From: Lunularia cruciata
Taxonomy: Eukaryota; Streptophyta; Marchantiopsida; Lunulariales; Lunulariaceae
Direction of reading: 5' to 3'
Assembly (NCBI GenBank): GCA_948567375.1
Contig: OX419758.1
Coordinates: forward strand, 46,515,473-46,579,472
Length of the DNA stretch: 64,000 nucleotides
The notes beneath the pieces were generated by a model, which worked only from the letters and a program-made list of their open reading frames with translations, had not been told where the DNA came from and made no database searches. The position numbers were made by a program, and so were the translations under genes. Every line of letters starts with the position of its first letter. The stretch's first letter is position 1. Below are positions 43,643 to 54,984 of the stretch, piece after piece.

Positions 43643-44512
43643 CAGAGGAGCACTACATCATCCGCATGAAACAACACATCATCCGCATACTGTTGTGCAT
43701 GTATCATCAAGGAGCCAACCTGTACACATGTAGCTCCAGCTTCCATCAGCACCCTCTCTAGATCATCGATGAAGATTCCAAACAATGTTGGAGATAGAGA
43801 GCAACCTTGGATCACACCCATTGTGCTAAGGATATCTTGAGAGCTCAAAGATGAAAGTTTCACAACCACCTTCTCATAGAGTCTAGAGATAGCACCAATC
43901 AGATCAGCTGAAACACCAACTTGAGTGAGTCTCTCACTTAGAGATTTCCTAAGCACCTTATCAAAGGCCTTCCTAAAATCAATAAATGCAACATAGAGAG
44001 CTCTCCCAACACCTTTAGATTTCCACCACAAAACATGGAGTACCAATAGATGATCCAAAGTACTAAAGCCTGATCTGAAACCCGCTTGGCACTTAGCTCG
44101 AATTTTGTGCTTTTCAGCCCAAGTACTCAACCTAGACTCCAAAATTTGACCGTACAACTTGGCAAAGATACTACCCACTAGAATGGTACGGTAATTGGTG
44201 ACAATATCTCTATGACCAGACTTGTGAATAGGAACTACCTTCTTGAAGCACCATCTATCAAGAAAGCCACACCTGATGGCCTCATTCAAGAGAGAAGTGA
44301 GTACTGAAATCAGATGGCTACCACCCCACTTAAGTAGTTCAACACATAGTCCATCAAGGTCTTTGGCCTTACCATTGGCCAACTTCTTCAATTGGTAGTG
44401 GACATCAGCTTCAGAGATGGTGAGAGCAGATCCAAGGCAAGGTGCCATGCTTGGAGCATCTGGGTAAAAGTACAGATCCTTCACATATTCACAAAGCTCA
44501 TTCACGTCCAGC
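43643..44512 (-). mobile_element. Inverted LINE RT fragment with duplicated YADD box
   Basis: Minus strand from SLDVNELCEYVK (44512) through AFIDFRKAFD and QGCSLSPTLF to YADDVLFHADDVVLL (43643). It replaces about 210 bp of the surrounding plus-strand ORF2. Its 21-bp duplication of the catalytic motif is identical to that in the copy at 31919-31957, so both come from one variant source. Confidence 0.8.
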
Positions 44513-46265
44513 GAATTACCGTACCATACTTGTTGGTAGTGTCTTTGCCAAGTTGTATGGTCGAATTTTGGAGTCAAGGTTGAGCACTTGGGCTGAAAAG
44601 CACATAATTCGAGCTAAGTGCCAAGCTGGTTTCAGATCAAGCTTTAGTACTTTGGACCACCTATTAGTACTTCATGTTTTGTGGTGGAAATCCAAGGGTG
44701 TTGGGAGAGCTCTCTATGTTGCCTTTATTGATTTCAGGAAGGCCTTTGACAAGGTGCTCAGGAAATCTCTAAGTGAGATACTCATTGAAGTGGGTGTTTC
44801 AGCTGATCTGATTGGTGCTATCTCAAGACTCTATGATAAAGTGATTGTGAAACTTTCATCTTTGAGCTCTCAAGATGTTCTTAGCACAATGGGTGTGATC
44901 CAAGGCTGCTCTCTATCTCCAACTCTGTTCGGAATCTTCATTGATGATCTAGAGAGTCTACTCATGGAAGCTGGAGCTACAGGTGTACAGGTTGGCTCTT
45001 TGATGATACATGTACTCCTTTATGCAGATGATGTAGTGGTTCTCTCCACAAATCCACAAAGTTTACAGAAGCTGGTGGATTCTCTACTTTGCTTTTGCAA
45101 TCAAACAAAGATGGAAGTGAACCTTGACAAGTCCAAGGTCATTGTGGTGGGTTCTAAAGGTGTCACACCTTTCTTTTTTGATGGACAGCAATTGGAGCAG
45201 GTTTCTTCTTATAAGTACTTGGGCCTTGAGTTTTCTCATGACTATAGTTGGTCCACTTGTGTGAAGATGAGAATCAATGCAGGCTTTAGAGCTTTGTATT
45301 CACTCATGAACCGCTCTAGACTTGCCCACCTTACCACATGGGAGTTGAAGAAGGTGTTGTTCAGATCTCTTGTGCAGCCGGTGGTTCTCTATGGTGCTCA
45401 GATTTGGGGTCCAGGTACTAAGAAGACATGGTGGCAAAAGGTGGAGAAAGTTCAGAAATTGTTTTTGTGTGATGAACTTGGGGTGAGGACTCAAACTCCT
45501 TATGTATTGCTGCTTGCTGAAACCGGGTTTTTGCCACTTGAAGCTGAAGCTTTGTTTTTAGCTATCACATATGCCACTAAGGTGAGGTCTATGGAGCATG
45601 AGAGACTTCCCTACCAAGCTTTTTGTGCCACTCTATCTGTCGGTTGGTATACAGATCTGATTGCATGGGCCACAAGGTGGAATGTTTGTGAGCGACATTG
45701 GAGGTTGGAGCCTATTGCACTACGAGAAGTGATCAAGGAGCAGTTCTTACTTCGCTTATGGCAGCAGCCCGGTACCAAGATGGTGTTCTATCAGCAGTTT
45801 GTAAATCCTATGTTGGTGTATTGTGAGCAAGATTATCTCTTGGCTAGGATTTCTACTTCACTTAGACATGTTATTGCTCAGTATAGAACTAGTTCTCATA
45901 GACTAGAAGTAGAACAAGGACGTTGGCAGCAGGTAGAGCACTCCATGCGACTTTGCAAATTGTGTACTATGAGCAAAGTTGAGGATGAGCATCATGTGTT
46001 GATTGTTTGCCCTTGTTACATGCAGATTAGAGTTAGACATCAGATTACTTGTAGTGATTTCTCAACTCTCTTACAGGTTGAAGCTTTAGCGTTAGGGAAG
46101 TACATGACAGAGGTTAGTTTACATCGGACCAATTTGTTACAGATTGGTCAGATGCCCTAGACCCTTGCCTAGGCTCACATTTGATGTGTTTTGTATTGTG
46201 TTTCTAGCCTTTTGACTCTTTGGGTCTTTTGGGCTTTATATTTCATTGTTCATTGTTCATTGTTC
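44513..46265 (+). mobile_element. LINE ORF2 3' part with hairpins and tail
   Basis: Open reading from NYRTILVGSVFAKLYG through AFIDFRKAFD, QGCSLSPTLF, LLYADDVVVLS and the C-terminal finger (CKLCTMSKVEDEHHVLIVC) to the TAG at 46160, followed by the family 3' end and a TTCATTG tail. It is the downstream arm of the rearranged copy at 40335-43642, or a separate copy. The RT region carries no stop. Confidence 0.8.
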
Positions 46266-46603
46266 ATTGATAGAGCACTCCATGCGACTTTGCAAATTGT
46301 GTATTATGAGCAAAGTTGAGGATGAGCATCATGTGTTGATTGTTTGCCCTTGTTAAATGCAGATAAGAGTTAGACATCAGATTACTTGTAGTGATTTCTC
46401 AACTCTCTTACAGGTTGAAGCTTTAGCATTAAGGAAGTACATGACTGAGGTTAGTATACATCGGACCAATTTGTTATAGATTGGTCAGATTCCCTAGGCC
46501 CTTGCCTAGGCTCACATTTGATGTGTTTTGTATTGTGTTTCTAGCCTTTTGACTCTTTGGGTCTTTCAGGCTTTATATTTCATTGTTCATTTCATTGTTC
46601 ATA
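46266..46603 (+). mobile_element. LINE 3'-end fragment with tail
   Basis: Starts at the previous tail with ATAGAGCACTCC (finger region), contains a TAC-to-TAA stop near 46355, and ends with its own 3' end and TTCATTG-type tail. It is the second element in a head-to-tail run. Confidence 0.8.
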
Positions 46604-47290
46604 TGCCACTAAGGTGAGGTCCATGGAGCATGAGAGACTTCCCTACCAAGCTTTCTGTGCCACTCTATCTTTTGGTTGGTATACAGATCTGATTGCATGG
46701 GCCACAAGGTGGAATGTTTGTGAGCAACATTGGAGATTGGAGCCTATTGCACTTCGAGAGGTCATCAAGGAGCAGTTCTTACTTCGCTTATGGCAGCAAC
46801 CCGGTACCAAGATGGTGTTCTATCAGCAGTTTGTAAATCCTATGTTGGTGTATTGTGAGCAAGATTATCTCTTGGCTAGGATTTCTACTTCACTTAGACA
46901 TGTTATCGCTCAATATAGAACTAGTTCTCATAGACTAGAAGTAGAACAATGATGTTGGCAGTAGATAGAGCACTCCATGCGACTTTGCAAATTGTGTATT
47001 ATGAGCAAAGTTGAGGATGAACATCATGTGTTTGTTGATTGCCCTTGTTACATGCAGATTAGAGTTAGACATCAGATTACTTGTAGTGACTTCTCAACTC
47101 TCTTGCAAGTTGAAGCTTTAGCATTAGGGAAGTACATGACAGAAGTTACTTTACATCGGACCAATTTGTTAGAGATTAGTCCGATGCCCTAGGACCTTGC
47201 CTAGGCTCACATTTCATGTGTTTTATATTGTGTTTACAGCCTTTTGACTCTTAGGGTCTTTCGGGCTTTAAATTTCATTGTTTCATTGTT
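46604..47290 (+). mobile_element. LINE 3'-end fragment with tail
   Basis: Starts at TATGCCACTAAGG directly on the previous tail. It encodes the C-terminal region (ERLPYQAFCATLS to the finger CKLCIMSKVEDEHHVFVDC) with a frame break near 46950, and ends with a (TTTCATTG)n tail near 47290. It is the third tail in about 1.1 kb. Confidence 0.8.
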
Positions 47291-47850
47291 TGTTACTTTG
47301 CTCCATTGACATCACCAATCTATTCAAGCGGATCTCTCAACAACCATGCAGCCATGACAAAGGATGTGTTGGAATTTCAAAGAAAAGGTGCAGTATTTAT
47401 TCTTGGTGATTTCAATGCTAGGATCCAAACCTCTTAGATTCCTGAGTTTAGTGACCTTGAGAATGACACTTTCCATAGCTTGATAGATCAGTCTAGTGCT
47501 TGGTCCCGCTCTTCCAAAGATCTCATATCCAACTCCATGAGTGAGCACTTTTTGAGCTTTGGTACCAATTGTAGCTTGAAGATCTTGAATGGCCTTTCTC
47601 AATTTCCAGAAACTTGTAAGAGCACATGCTTTGCTTCTGGTGGATCCAACACTGTAGATTATATGCTCACCTCACCCAGTGATATACACATTGTCTCAGA
47701 TTTTGTTATTTTAGATCCTCAACCTGAATCTGACCATGCTCCTTTATCTTGTGTCATCCTTCTTTCTTGCCTCAATAGAACCACATTACCTATTGACCAT
47801 GCCTTTAGACCATGCCTCACTTAATGATTTCCTAAGCACCTTCAATACTT
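47291..47850 (+). mobile_element. LINE endonuclease-domain fragment
   Basis: Begins at VCYFAPLTSPIYSSG on the preceding tail and covers FNARIQTS, STCFASGGSNTVDYML and SDHAPLS up to HAFRPC. A stop and indels occur near 47345 and 47435. The last ~30 bases (CCTAAGCACCTTC) are a minus-strand RT scrap. Confidence 0.75.
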
Positions 47851-49573
47851 CACTAAGATTCGAAGGAGAAGAGAGAGTAGATTTCCCTAAAGTTTGAAGT
47901 GTCATATCTCAACCGATACATGTCTAAACCTTGTGATTTTGATTTTGTTAGAAGCGCCTTGCCAAGATCTTTCCATGGCCATCAAGATTGTTACATTCTG
48001 AGCTTTTTGCAGAGAGTTATGAGTGATTGAATATTCTGACCGAGGATCCACATTTGAGAGTTCGTTTCTTCATCATCAAAATTTCAAATGGAGTGATTTT
48101 TGAAGCATTGGATGCGCCTTGACCTGCTCTTTAGATTGATATCAAGCAAGTTTGAAGACCAGTTTTGTGCAGAAAGTTACAAGGGTTCGAATTCTGTTCT
48201 CTTTGGTAGATTTTAAAGTTTGAGCTGCAATTTCAAATGATTGTACCTCTGCGAATACTCAAGCAAATGGAGTGATTTGGATCTCATTCGGACCCTTATG
48301 CTGAGAGCTTTCTTTCAAGGTAAAGCTTGTCCAGTTTGGAGGAGTACACAGAGAGTTCTGGATTTTTCAATTCTGAGGAAGCTCTCGGTAATCTATGTGA
48401 ATGTGCAAGAATTGGGAGAGGATTGCTCTGCAATCAAAAGTGCAAATCCAGTGAAAATTGCGGCATCAGAATTTGTGAGTTACAAGCTCTGTTTCAAGTT
48501 GGAATTCGTAGCACATGGAGGTCTGAGCAAGGAGTGGTGGCAATTCCCATTCTGTCACATTTCATGCATCTTGGTGTTTAGAGTTCCAACTTTGCAGGGC
48601 CAGTTCTCCTCACTCACAAACCCAATCTAGGTGATAATTGTGTCATAAGAACCACATTGTCATAGGCTTTCTATTGACTTCATATTTGAAGAATTTGGAT
48701 ATCCAACGCTGATGATATGACCATTTGCTTCATTGCAATACTTCCAAGTAGTGAAGTGCAAATTGAAGTGAATTGAAGTGCAAATTTGAAGTGCAAATTT
48801 AGACCATTGTATCTTTGTACTCAATGATCCAAATGAAGTGATCTTTGTGTCATTAGAATCAGCTCAGTCAAGCCTTTACATTGAAAAATTATTGACAGAG
48901 CTTAGAGGATAGATTTGGAGCTCTGGGTACCCCAATTTTTGCAGCCTTTGGTAGCTTTGTGCACCACTGATTTGGAATGTAATAGTTTTACATTCACATG
49001 TCCATTTGAGGTGATTCTTATCTCATGAGAACCAACTTCTCCAGTTCCTTCTTGCAATACCTAGCTAGTAGTACTTAGTGATGTAAAATCACAGCTAAGC
49101 TACCTTGAAAATCTTGAAGTTTTGGTGTTGGAAGTAAAACTTCTAGATTTATTGTGAGTGATTTTCTACTTCACTTAGACATGTTATTGCTCAATATAGA
49201 ACTAGTTCTCATAGACTAGAAGTAGAACAAGGACGTTGGCAGCAGATAGAGCACTCCATGCGACTTTGCAAATTGTGTATTATGAGCAAAGTTGAGGATG
49301 AGCATCATGTGTTGATTGTTTGCTCTTGTTACATGCAGATTAGAGTTAGACATCAGATTACTTGTAGTGATTTCTAAACTCTCTTACAGGTTGAAGCTTT
49401 AGCGTTAGGGAAGTACATGACAGAGGTTAGTTTACATCGGACCAATTTGTTACAGATTGGTCAGATGCCCTAGGCCCTTGCCTAGGCTCACATTTGATGT
49501 GTTTTGTATTGTGTTTCCAGCCTTTTGACTCTTTGGGTCTTTCGGGCTTTATATTTCATTGTTCATTGTTCAT
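47851..49573 (+). mobile_element. LINE chimera: A' leader joined to 3' end
   Basis: Complete A' leader (47851-49163, about 170 bp shorter than at 28262-29741) running straight into the last ~400 bp of the family (STSLRHVIAQYRTSSHR, finger region, hairpins and tail to 49573). All of ORF1, endonuclease and RT are missing (about 3.7 kb). A stop lies near 49373. Having only the two termini, it resembles a minimal non-autonomous element. Confidence 0.85.
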
Positions 49574-50016
49574 ATCAAAGGCCTTCTTGAACAATGCAAT
49601 CAATGCAACATAAAGAGCTCTCCCAACACCTTTAGATTTCCACCACCAAACATGGAGTACCAATAGATGATCCAAAGTACTAAAGCCGTATCTAAAACCC
49701 GCTTGGCACTTCGCTTGAATTCTTTGCTTTTCAGCCCAAGTACTCAACCTAGACTCCAAAATTTGACGGTACAACTTGGCAAAGATACTACCCACTAGAA
49801 TGGTACGGTAGTGATTTCTCAACACTCTTACAGGTTGAAGCTTTAGCATTAGGGAAGTACATGACAGAGGTTAGTTTACATCAGACCAATTTGTTACAAA
49901 TTGGTCAGATGCCCTAGGCCCTTGCCTAGGCTCACATTTCATGTGTTTTATATTGTGTTTCCAGCCTTTTGACTCTTTGGGTCTTTCGGGCTTTATATTT
50001 CATTGTTCATTGTTAA
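49574..50016. mobile_element. Short LINE copy with inverted 5' part
   Basis: 49574-49810 is minus strand (NYRTILVGS to ALFKKAFD). 49811-50016 is plus strand, from SDFSTLLQVEALALGKYMTEV to hairpins and tail. The inverted segment is the normally upstream one, so the arrangement is twin-priming-like. Confidence 0.75.
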
Positions 50017-51003
50017 TGCTAAAGCTTCAACCTGTAAGAGAGTTGAGAAGTCACTACAAGTAATCTGATGTCTAACTCTAATCTGCATGTAACAAGGGCA
50101 ATCAACAAACACATGATGCTCATCCTCAACTTTGCTCATAATACACAATTTGCAAAGTCGAATGGAGTGCACTATCTGCTGCCAACGTCCTTGTTCTACT
50201 TCTAGTCTATGAGAACTAGTTCTATATTGAGCGATAACATGTCTCAATGAAGTAGAAATCCTAGCCAAGAGATAATCTTGCTCACAATACACCAACATAG
50301 GATTTACAAACTGCTGATAGAACACCATCTTGGTACCGGGTTGCTGCCATAAGTGAAGTAAGAACTGCTCCTTGATCACCTCTCGAAGTGCAATAGGCTC
50401 CAATCTCCAATGTCGCTCATAATCATTCCACCTTGTGGCCCATGCAATCAGATCTGTATACCAACCAATAGATAGAGTGGCACAGAAAGCTTGGTAGGGA
50501 AGTCTCTCATGCTCCATGGACCTCACCTTAGTGGCATATGTGACAGCTAAAAACAAAGCTTCAGCCTCAAGTGGTAAAAACCCTGTTTCAGCAAGCAACA
50601 ATACATAAGGAGTTTGAGTCCTCACTCCAAGTTAATCACACAAAAACAATTTCTGAACTTTCTCCACCTTTTGCCACCATGTCTTCTTAGTACCTGAACC
50701 CCAAATCTGAGCACCATAGAGAACCACCGGCTGCACAAGAGATCTGAACAACACCTTCTTCAACTCCCATGTGGTAAGGTGAGCAAGTCTAGAGCGGTTC
50801 ATGAGTGAATACAAAGCTCTAAAGCCTGCATTGATTCTCATCTTCACACAAGTGGACCAACTATAGTCATGAGAAAACTCAAGACCCAAGTACTTGTAAG
50901 AAGAAACCTGCTCCAATTGCTGTCCATCAAAAAAGAAAGGTGTGACACCTTTAGAACCCACCACAATCACCTTGCACTTGTCAAGGTTCACTTCCATCTT
51001 TGT
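50017..51003 (-). mobile_element. LINE ORF2 C-terminal fragment
   Basis: Minus strand from MEVNLDKCKVIVVGS (51000) through LFLCD and the finger to VEALAL (50017). A GAA-to-TAA stop at about 50633 breaks the frame. Both ends abut plus-strand LINE sequence, with no tail of its own. Confidence 0.8.
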
Positions 51004-52127
51004 TTGATCTAGAGAGGGTGCTTATGGAAGCTGGAGCTACAGGTGTACAAGTTGGCTCTTTGATGATACATGCACTACTGTATGCGGATGATGTAGTGCT
51101 CTTCTCACCCAATCCACAAAGTTTACAGAAGTTGTTGGATTCTCTTCTCTTGTTTTGCAATCAAACAAAAATGGAGGTGAACCTTGACAAGTCCAAGGTG
51201 ATTGTGGTGGGTTCTAAAGGTGTCACACCTTTCTTTTTTGATGGACAGCAATTGGAGCAGGTTTCTTCTTATAAGTACTTGGGCCTTGAGTTTTCTCGTG
51301 ACTATAGTTGGTCTACTTGTGTGAAGATGAGAATCAATGCAGGCTTCAGAGCTTTGTATTCACTCATGAACTGCTCTAGACTTGCTCACCTTACCACATG
51401 GGAGTTGAAGAAGGTGTTGTTCAGATCTCTTGTGCAGCCGGTGGTTCTCTATGGTGCTCAGATTTGGGGTCCAAGTACTTAGAAGACATGGTGGCAAAAG
51501 GTGGAGAAAGTTCAGAAATTGTTTTTGTGTGATGAACTTGGGGTGAGGACTCAAACTCCCTATGTATTGCTGCTTGCTGAAACCGGGTTTTTGCCTCTTG
51601 AGGCTGAAGCTTTGTTTTTAGCTATCACATATGCCACTAAGGTGAGGTCCATGGAGCATGAGAGACTTCCCTACCAAGCTTTTTGTGCCACTCTATCTGT
51701 CGGTTGGTATACAGATCTGGTTGCATGGGCCACCAGGTGGAATGTTTGTGAGCAACATTAGAAATTGGAGCCTATTGCACTACGATAAGTGATCAAGGAG
51801 CAGTTTTTACTTCACTTATGGCAGCAGCCCGGTACCAAGATGGTGTTCTATCAGCAGTTTGTAAATTCTATGTTGGTGTATTGTGACCAAGATTATCTCT
51901 TGGCTAGGATTTCTACTTCACTTAGACATGTTATCGCTCAATATAGAACTAGTTCTCATAGACTAGAAGTAGAACAAGGACGTTGGCAGCAGATAGAGCA
52001 CTCCATGCGACTTTGCAAATTGTGTATTATGAGCAAAGTTGAGGATGAGCATCATGTGTTGATTGTTTGCCCTTGATACATGGAGATTAGAGTTAGACAT
52101 CAGATTACTTGTAGTGATTTCTCAACT
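51004..52127 (+). mobile_element. LINE ORF2 fragment, several stops
   Basis: From DLERVLMEAGATG through LLYADDVVLFS to the finger region, ending at DFSTQ where another RT fragment begins. Stops are at 51479 (AAG to TAG), 51759 (TGG to TAG), 51786 (GAA to TAA) and near 52075 (TAC to TGA area). There is no tail. Confidence 0.8.
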
Positions 52128-54268
52128 CAGATCTCCATCTCCATCGCTGGACCCGAACGAGCTTTGTGAATATGTGAAGGATCTGTATTTTTTCCTTGAT
52201 GCTCCAAGCATGGCACCTTGCCTTGGATCTGCTCTCACCATCTCTGAAGCTGATGTCCACTACCAATTGAAGAAGTTGGCCAATGGTAAGGCTGAAGACC
52301 TTGATGGACTATGTGTTGAACTACTTAAGGGGGTGGTAGCCATCTGATTTCAGTACTCACTTCTCTCTTGAATGAGGCCATCAGGTGTGGTTTTCCTGAT
52401 AGATGGTGCTTCAAGAAGGTTGTTCCTATTCACAAGTCTGGTCAGAGAGATATTGTCACCAATTACCGTACCATTCTAGTGGGTAGTATCTTTGCCAAGT
52501 TGTACGGTCGAATTTTGGAGACTAGGTTGAGTACTTGGGCTGAAAAGTACAGAATTCGAGCTAAGTGCCAAGCGGGTTTCAGATCAGGCTTTAGTACCTT
52601 GGATCATCTATTGGTACTCCATGTTTTGTGGTGGAAATCTAAAGGTGTTGGGAGAGCTCTCTTTGTTGCATTTATTGATTTCAGGAAGGCCTTTGATAAG
52701 GTGCTTAGGAAATCATTAAGTGAGAGACTCATGGAAGTTGGTGTTTCAGCCGATCTGATTGGTGCTATCTCTAGACTCTATGAGAAGGTGGTTGTGAAAC
52801 TTTCATCTTTGAGCTCTCAAGATGTCCTTAGCACAATGGGTGTGATTCAAGGTTGCTCTCTATCCCCAACATTGTTTGGAATCTTCATCGATGATCTAGA
52901 GAGGGTGCTCATGGAAGCTGGAGCTACAGGTGTACAAGTTGGCTCTTTGATGATACATGCACTACTGTATGCGGATGATGTAGTGCTCCTCTCACCCAAT
53001 CCACAAAGTTTACAGAAGTTGTTGGATTCTCTTCTCTTGTTTTGCAATCAAACAAAGATGGAGGTGAACCTTGACAAGTCCAAGGTGATGGTGGTGGGTT
53101 CTAAAGGTGTCACACCTTTCTTTTTCGACGGACGGCAATTGGAGCAGGTTTCTTCTTACAAGTACTTGGGCCTTGAGTTTTCTCATGACTATAGTTGGTC
53201 TACTTGTGTGAAGATGAGAATCAATGCAGGCTTTAGAGCTTTGTATTCACTCATGAATCGCTCTAGACTTGCTCACCTTACCACATGGGAGTTGAAGAAT
53301 GTGCTGTTCAGATCTCTTGTGCAGCCGGTGGTTCTCTATGGTGCTCAGATTTGGGGTCCAGGTACTAAGAAGACATGGTGGCAAAAGGTGGAGAAAGTTC
53401 AGAAATTGTTTTTGTGTGATGAACTTGGGGTGAGGACTCAAACTCCTTATGTATTGCTGCTTGCTGAAACCGGGTTTTTGCCTCTTGAGGCTGAAGCTTT
53501 GTTTTTAGCTATCACATATGCCACTAAGGTGAGGTCCATGGAGCATGAGAGACTTCCCTACCAAGCTTTTTGTGCCACTCTATCTGTCGGTTGGTATACA
53601 GATCTGGTTGCATGGGCCACCAGGTGGAATGTTTGTGAGCAACATTAGAAATTGGAGCCTATTGCACTACGAGAAGTGATCAAGGAGCAGTTTTTACTTC
53701 ACTTATGGCAGCAACCCGGTACCAAGATGGTGTTCTATCAGCAGTTTGTAAATCCTATGTTGGTGTATTGTGAGCAAGATTATCTCTTGGCTAGGATTTC
53801 TACTTCACTTAGACATGTTATCGCTCAATATAGAACTAGTTCTCATAGACTAGAAGTAGAACAAGGACGTTGGCTCCAGCCTTTTGACTCTTTGGGTCTT
53901 TCGGGCTTTATATTTCATTGTTTCATTGTTTCATAGAGCACTCCATGCGACTTTGCAAATTGTGTATTATGAGCAAAGTTGAGGATGAGCATCATGTGTT
54001 GATTGTTTGCCCTTGTTACATGCAGATTAGAGTTAGACATCAGATTACTTGTAGTGATTTCTCAACTCTCTTACAAGTTGAAGCTTTAGCGTTAGGGAAG
54101 TACATGACCGAGGTTAGTTTACATCGGACCAATTTGTTACAGATTGGTCAGATGCCCTAGGCCCTTGCCTAGGCTCACATTTCATGTGTTTTGTATTGTG
54201 TTTCTAGCCTTTTGACTCTTTGGGTCTTTCAGGCTTTATATTTCATTGTTTCATTGTTTCATTGTTTC
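52128..54268 (+). mobile_element. LINE RT to 3' end, with mini-insertion
   Basis: Starts at RSPSPSLDPNELCEY and covers the whole RT (AFIDFRKAFD, QGCSLSPTLF, LLYADDVVLLS), the finger region, hairpins and a TTTCATTG tail. A one-base deletion near 52330 and a TAG at 53646 (TGG to TAG, shared with 51759) disrupt it. A tail-only insertion interrupts it at 53875-53933. Confidence 0.85.
53875..53933 (+). mobile_element. 59-bp LINE 3'-end mini-insertion III
   Basis: Starts exactly at TCCAGCC (base of hairpin C) and ends in TTTCATTG repeats, in the same orientation as its host. About 6 bp of host (AGCAGA) are missing instead of duplicated. Confidence 0.85.
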
Positions 54269-54471
54269 AACTCTCTTACAAGTTGAAGCTTTAGCGTTAG
54301 GGAAGTACATGACCGAGGTTAGTTTACATCGGACCAATTTGTTACAGATTGGTCGGATGCCCTAGGCCCTTGCCTGGGCTCACATTTGATGTGTTTTGTA
54401 TTGTGTTTTCAGCCTTTTGACTCTTTGGGTCTTTCGGGCTTTATATTTCATTGTTTCATTGTTTCATTGCA
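54269..54471 (+). mobile_element. LINE 3'-terminal fragment, 0.2 kb
   Basis: Starts with CAACTCTCTTACAAG on the previous tail, carries hairpins A-C and a TTTCATTG tail. The tail merges at 54465-54473 with a native TTTCATTGC string in the next, minus-strand LINE fragment. Confidence 0.85.
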
Positions 54472-54983
54472 AAACAAGAGAAGAGAATCCAACAACTTCT
54501 GTAAACTTTATGGATTGGTAGAGAGGAGCACTACATCATCTGCATATAGTAGTGCATGTATCATCAAAGAGCCAACCTGTACACCTGTAGCTCCAGCTTC
54601 CATAAGCACCCTCTCTAGATCATTGATGAAGATTCCAAACAATGTTGGAGATAGAGAGCAACCTTGGATCACACCCATTGTGCTAAGGATATCTTGAGAG
54701 CTCAAAGATGAAAGTTTCTTAACCACCTTCTCATAGAGTCTAGAGATAGCACCAATCAGATCAGTTGAAACACCAACTTGAGTGAGTCTCTCACTTAGAG
54801 ATTTCCTAAGCACCTTATCAAAGGCCTTCCTGAAATCAATAAATGCAACATAGAGAGCTCTCCCAACACCTTTAGATTTCCACCACAAAACATGGAGTAC
54901 CAATAGATGATCCAAAGTACTAAAGCCTGATCTGAAACCCGCTTGGCACTTAGCTTGAATTTTGTGTTTTTCAGCCCAAGTAC
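54472..54983 (-). mobile_element. LINE RT fragment
   Basis: Minus strand from FSTLDHLL region through YVAFIDFRKAFD and QGCSLSPTLF to YADDVVLLSTNP and LLFCNE. It is open between 54915 and 54508. It abuts the start of a type-A leader at about 54984. Confidence 0.8.
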
Positions 54984-54984
54984 T

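Noticed and set aside
43643-46265. 43643-44512 (-) plus 44513-46265 (+) as a simple twin-primed copy
   Set aside because: The two arms overlap in gene content and differ at the YADD box (only the inverted arm has the 21-bp duplication), so they come from different source copies.
46235-46268. Tail repeats (TTCATTG)n as a CRISPR-like or satellite array
   Set aside because: There are only two to five units, always at the LINE 3' end, with no spacers and no long array.
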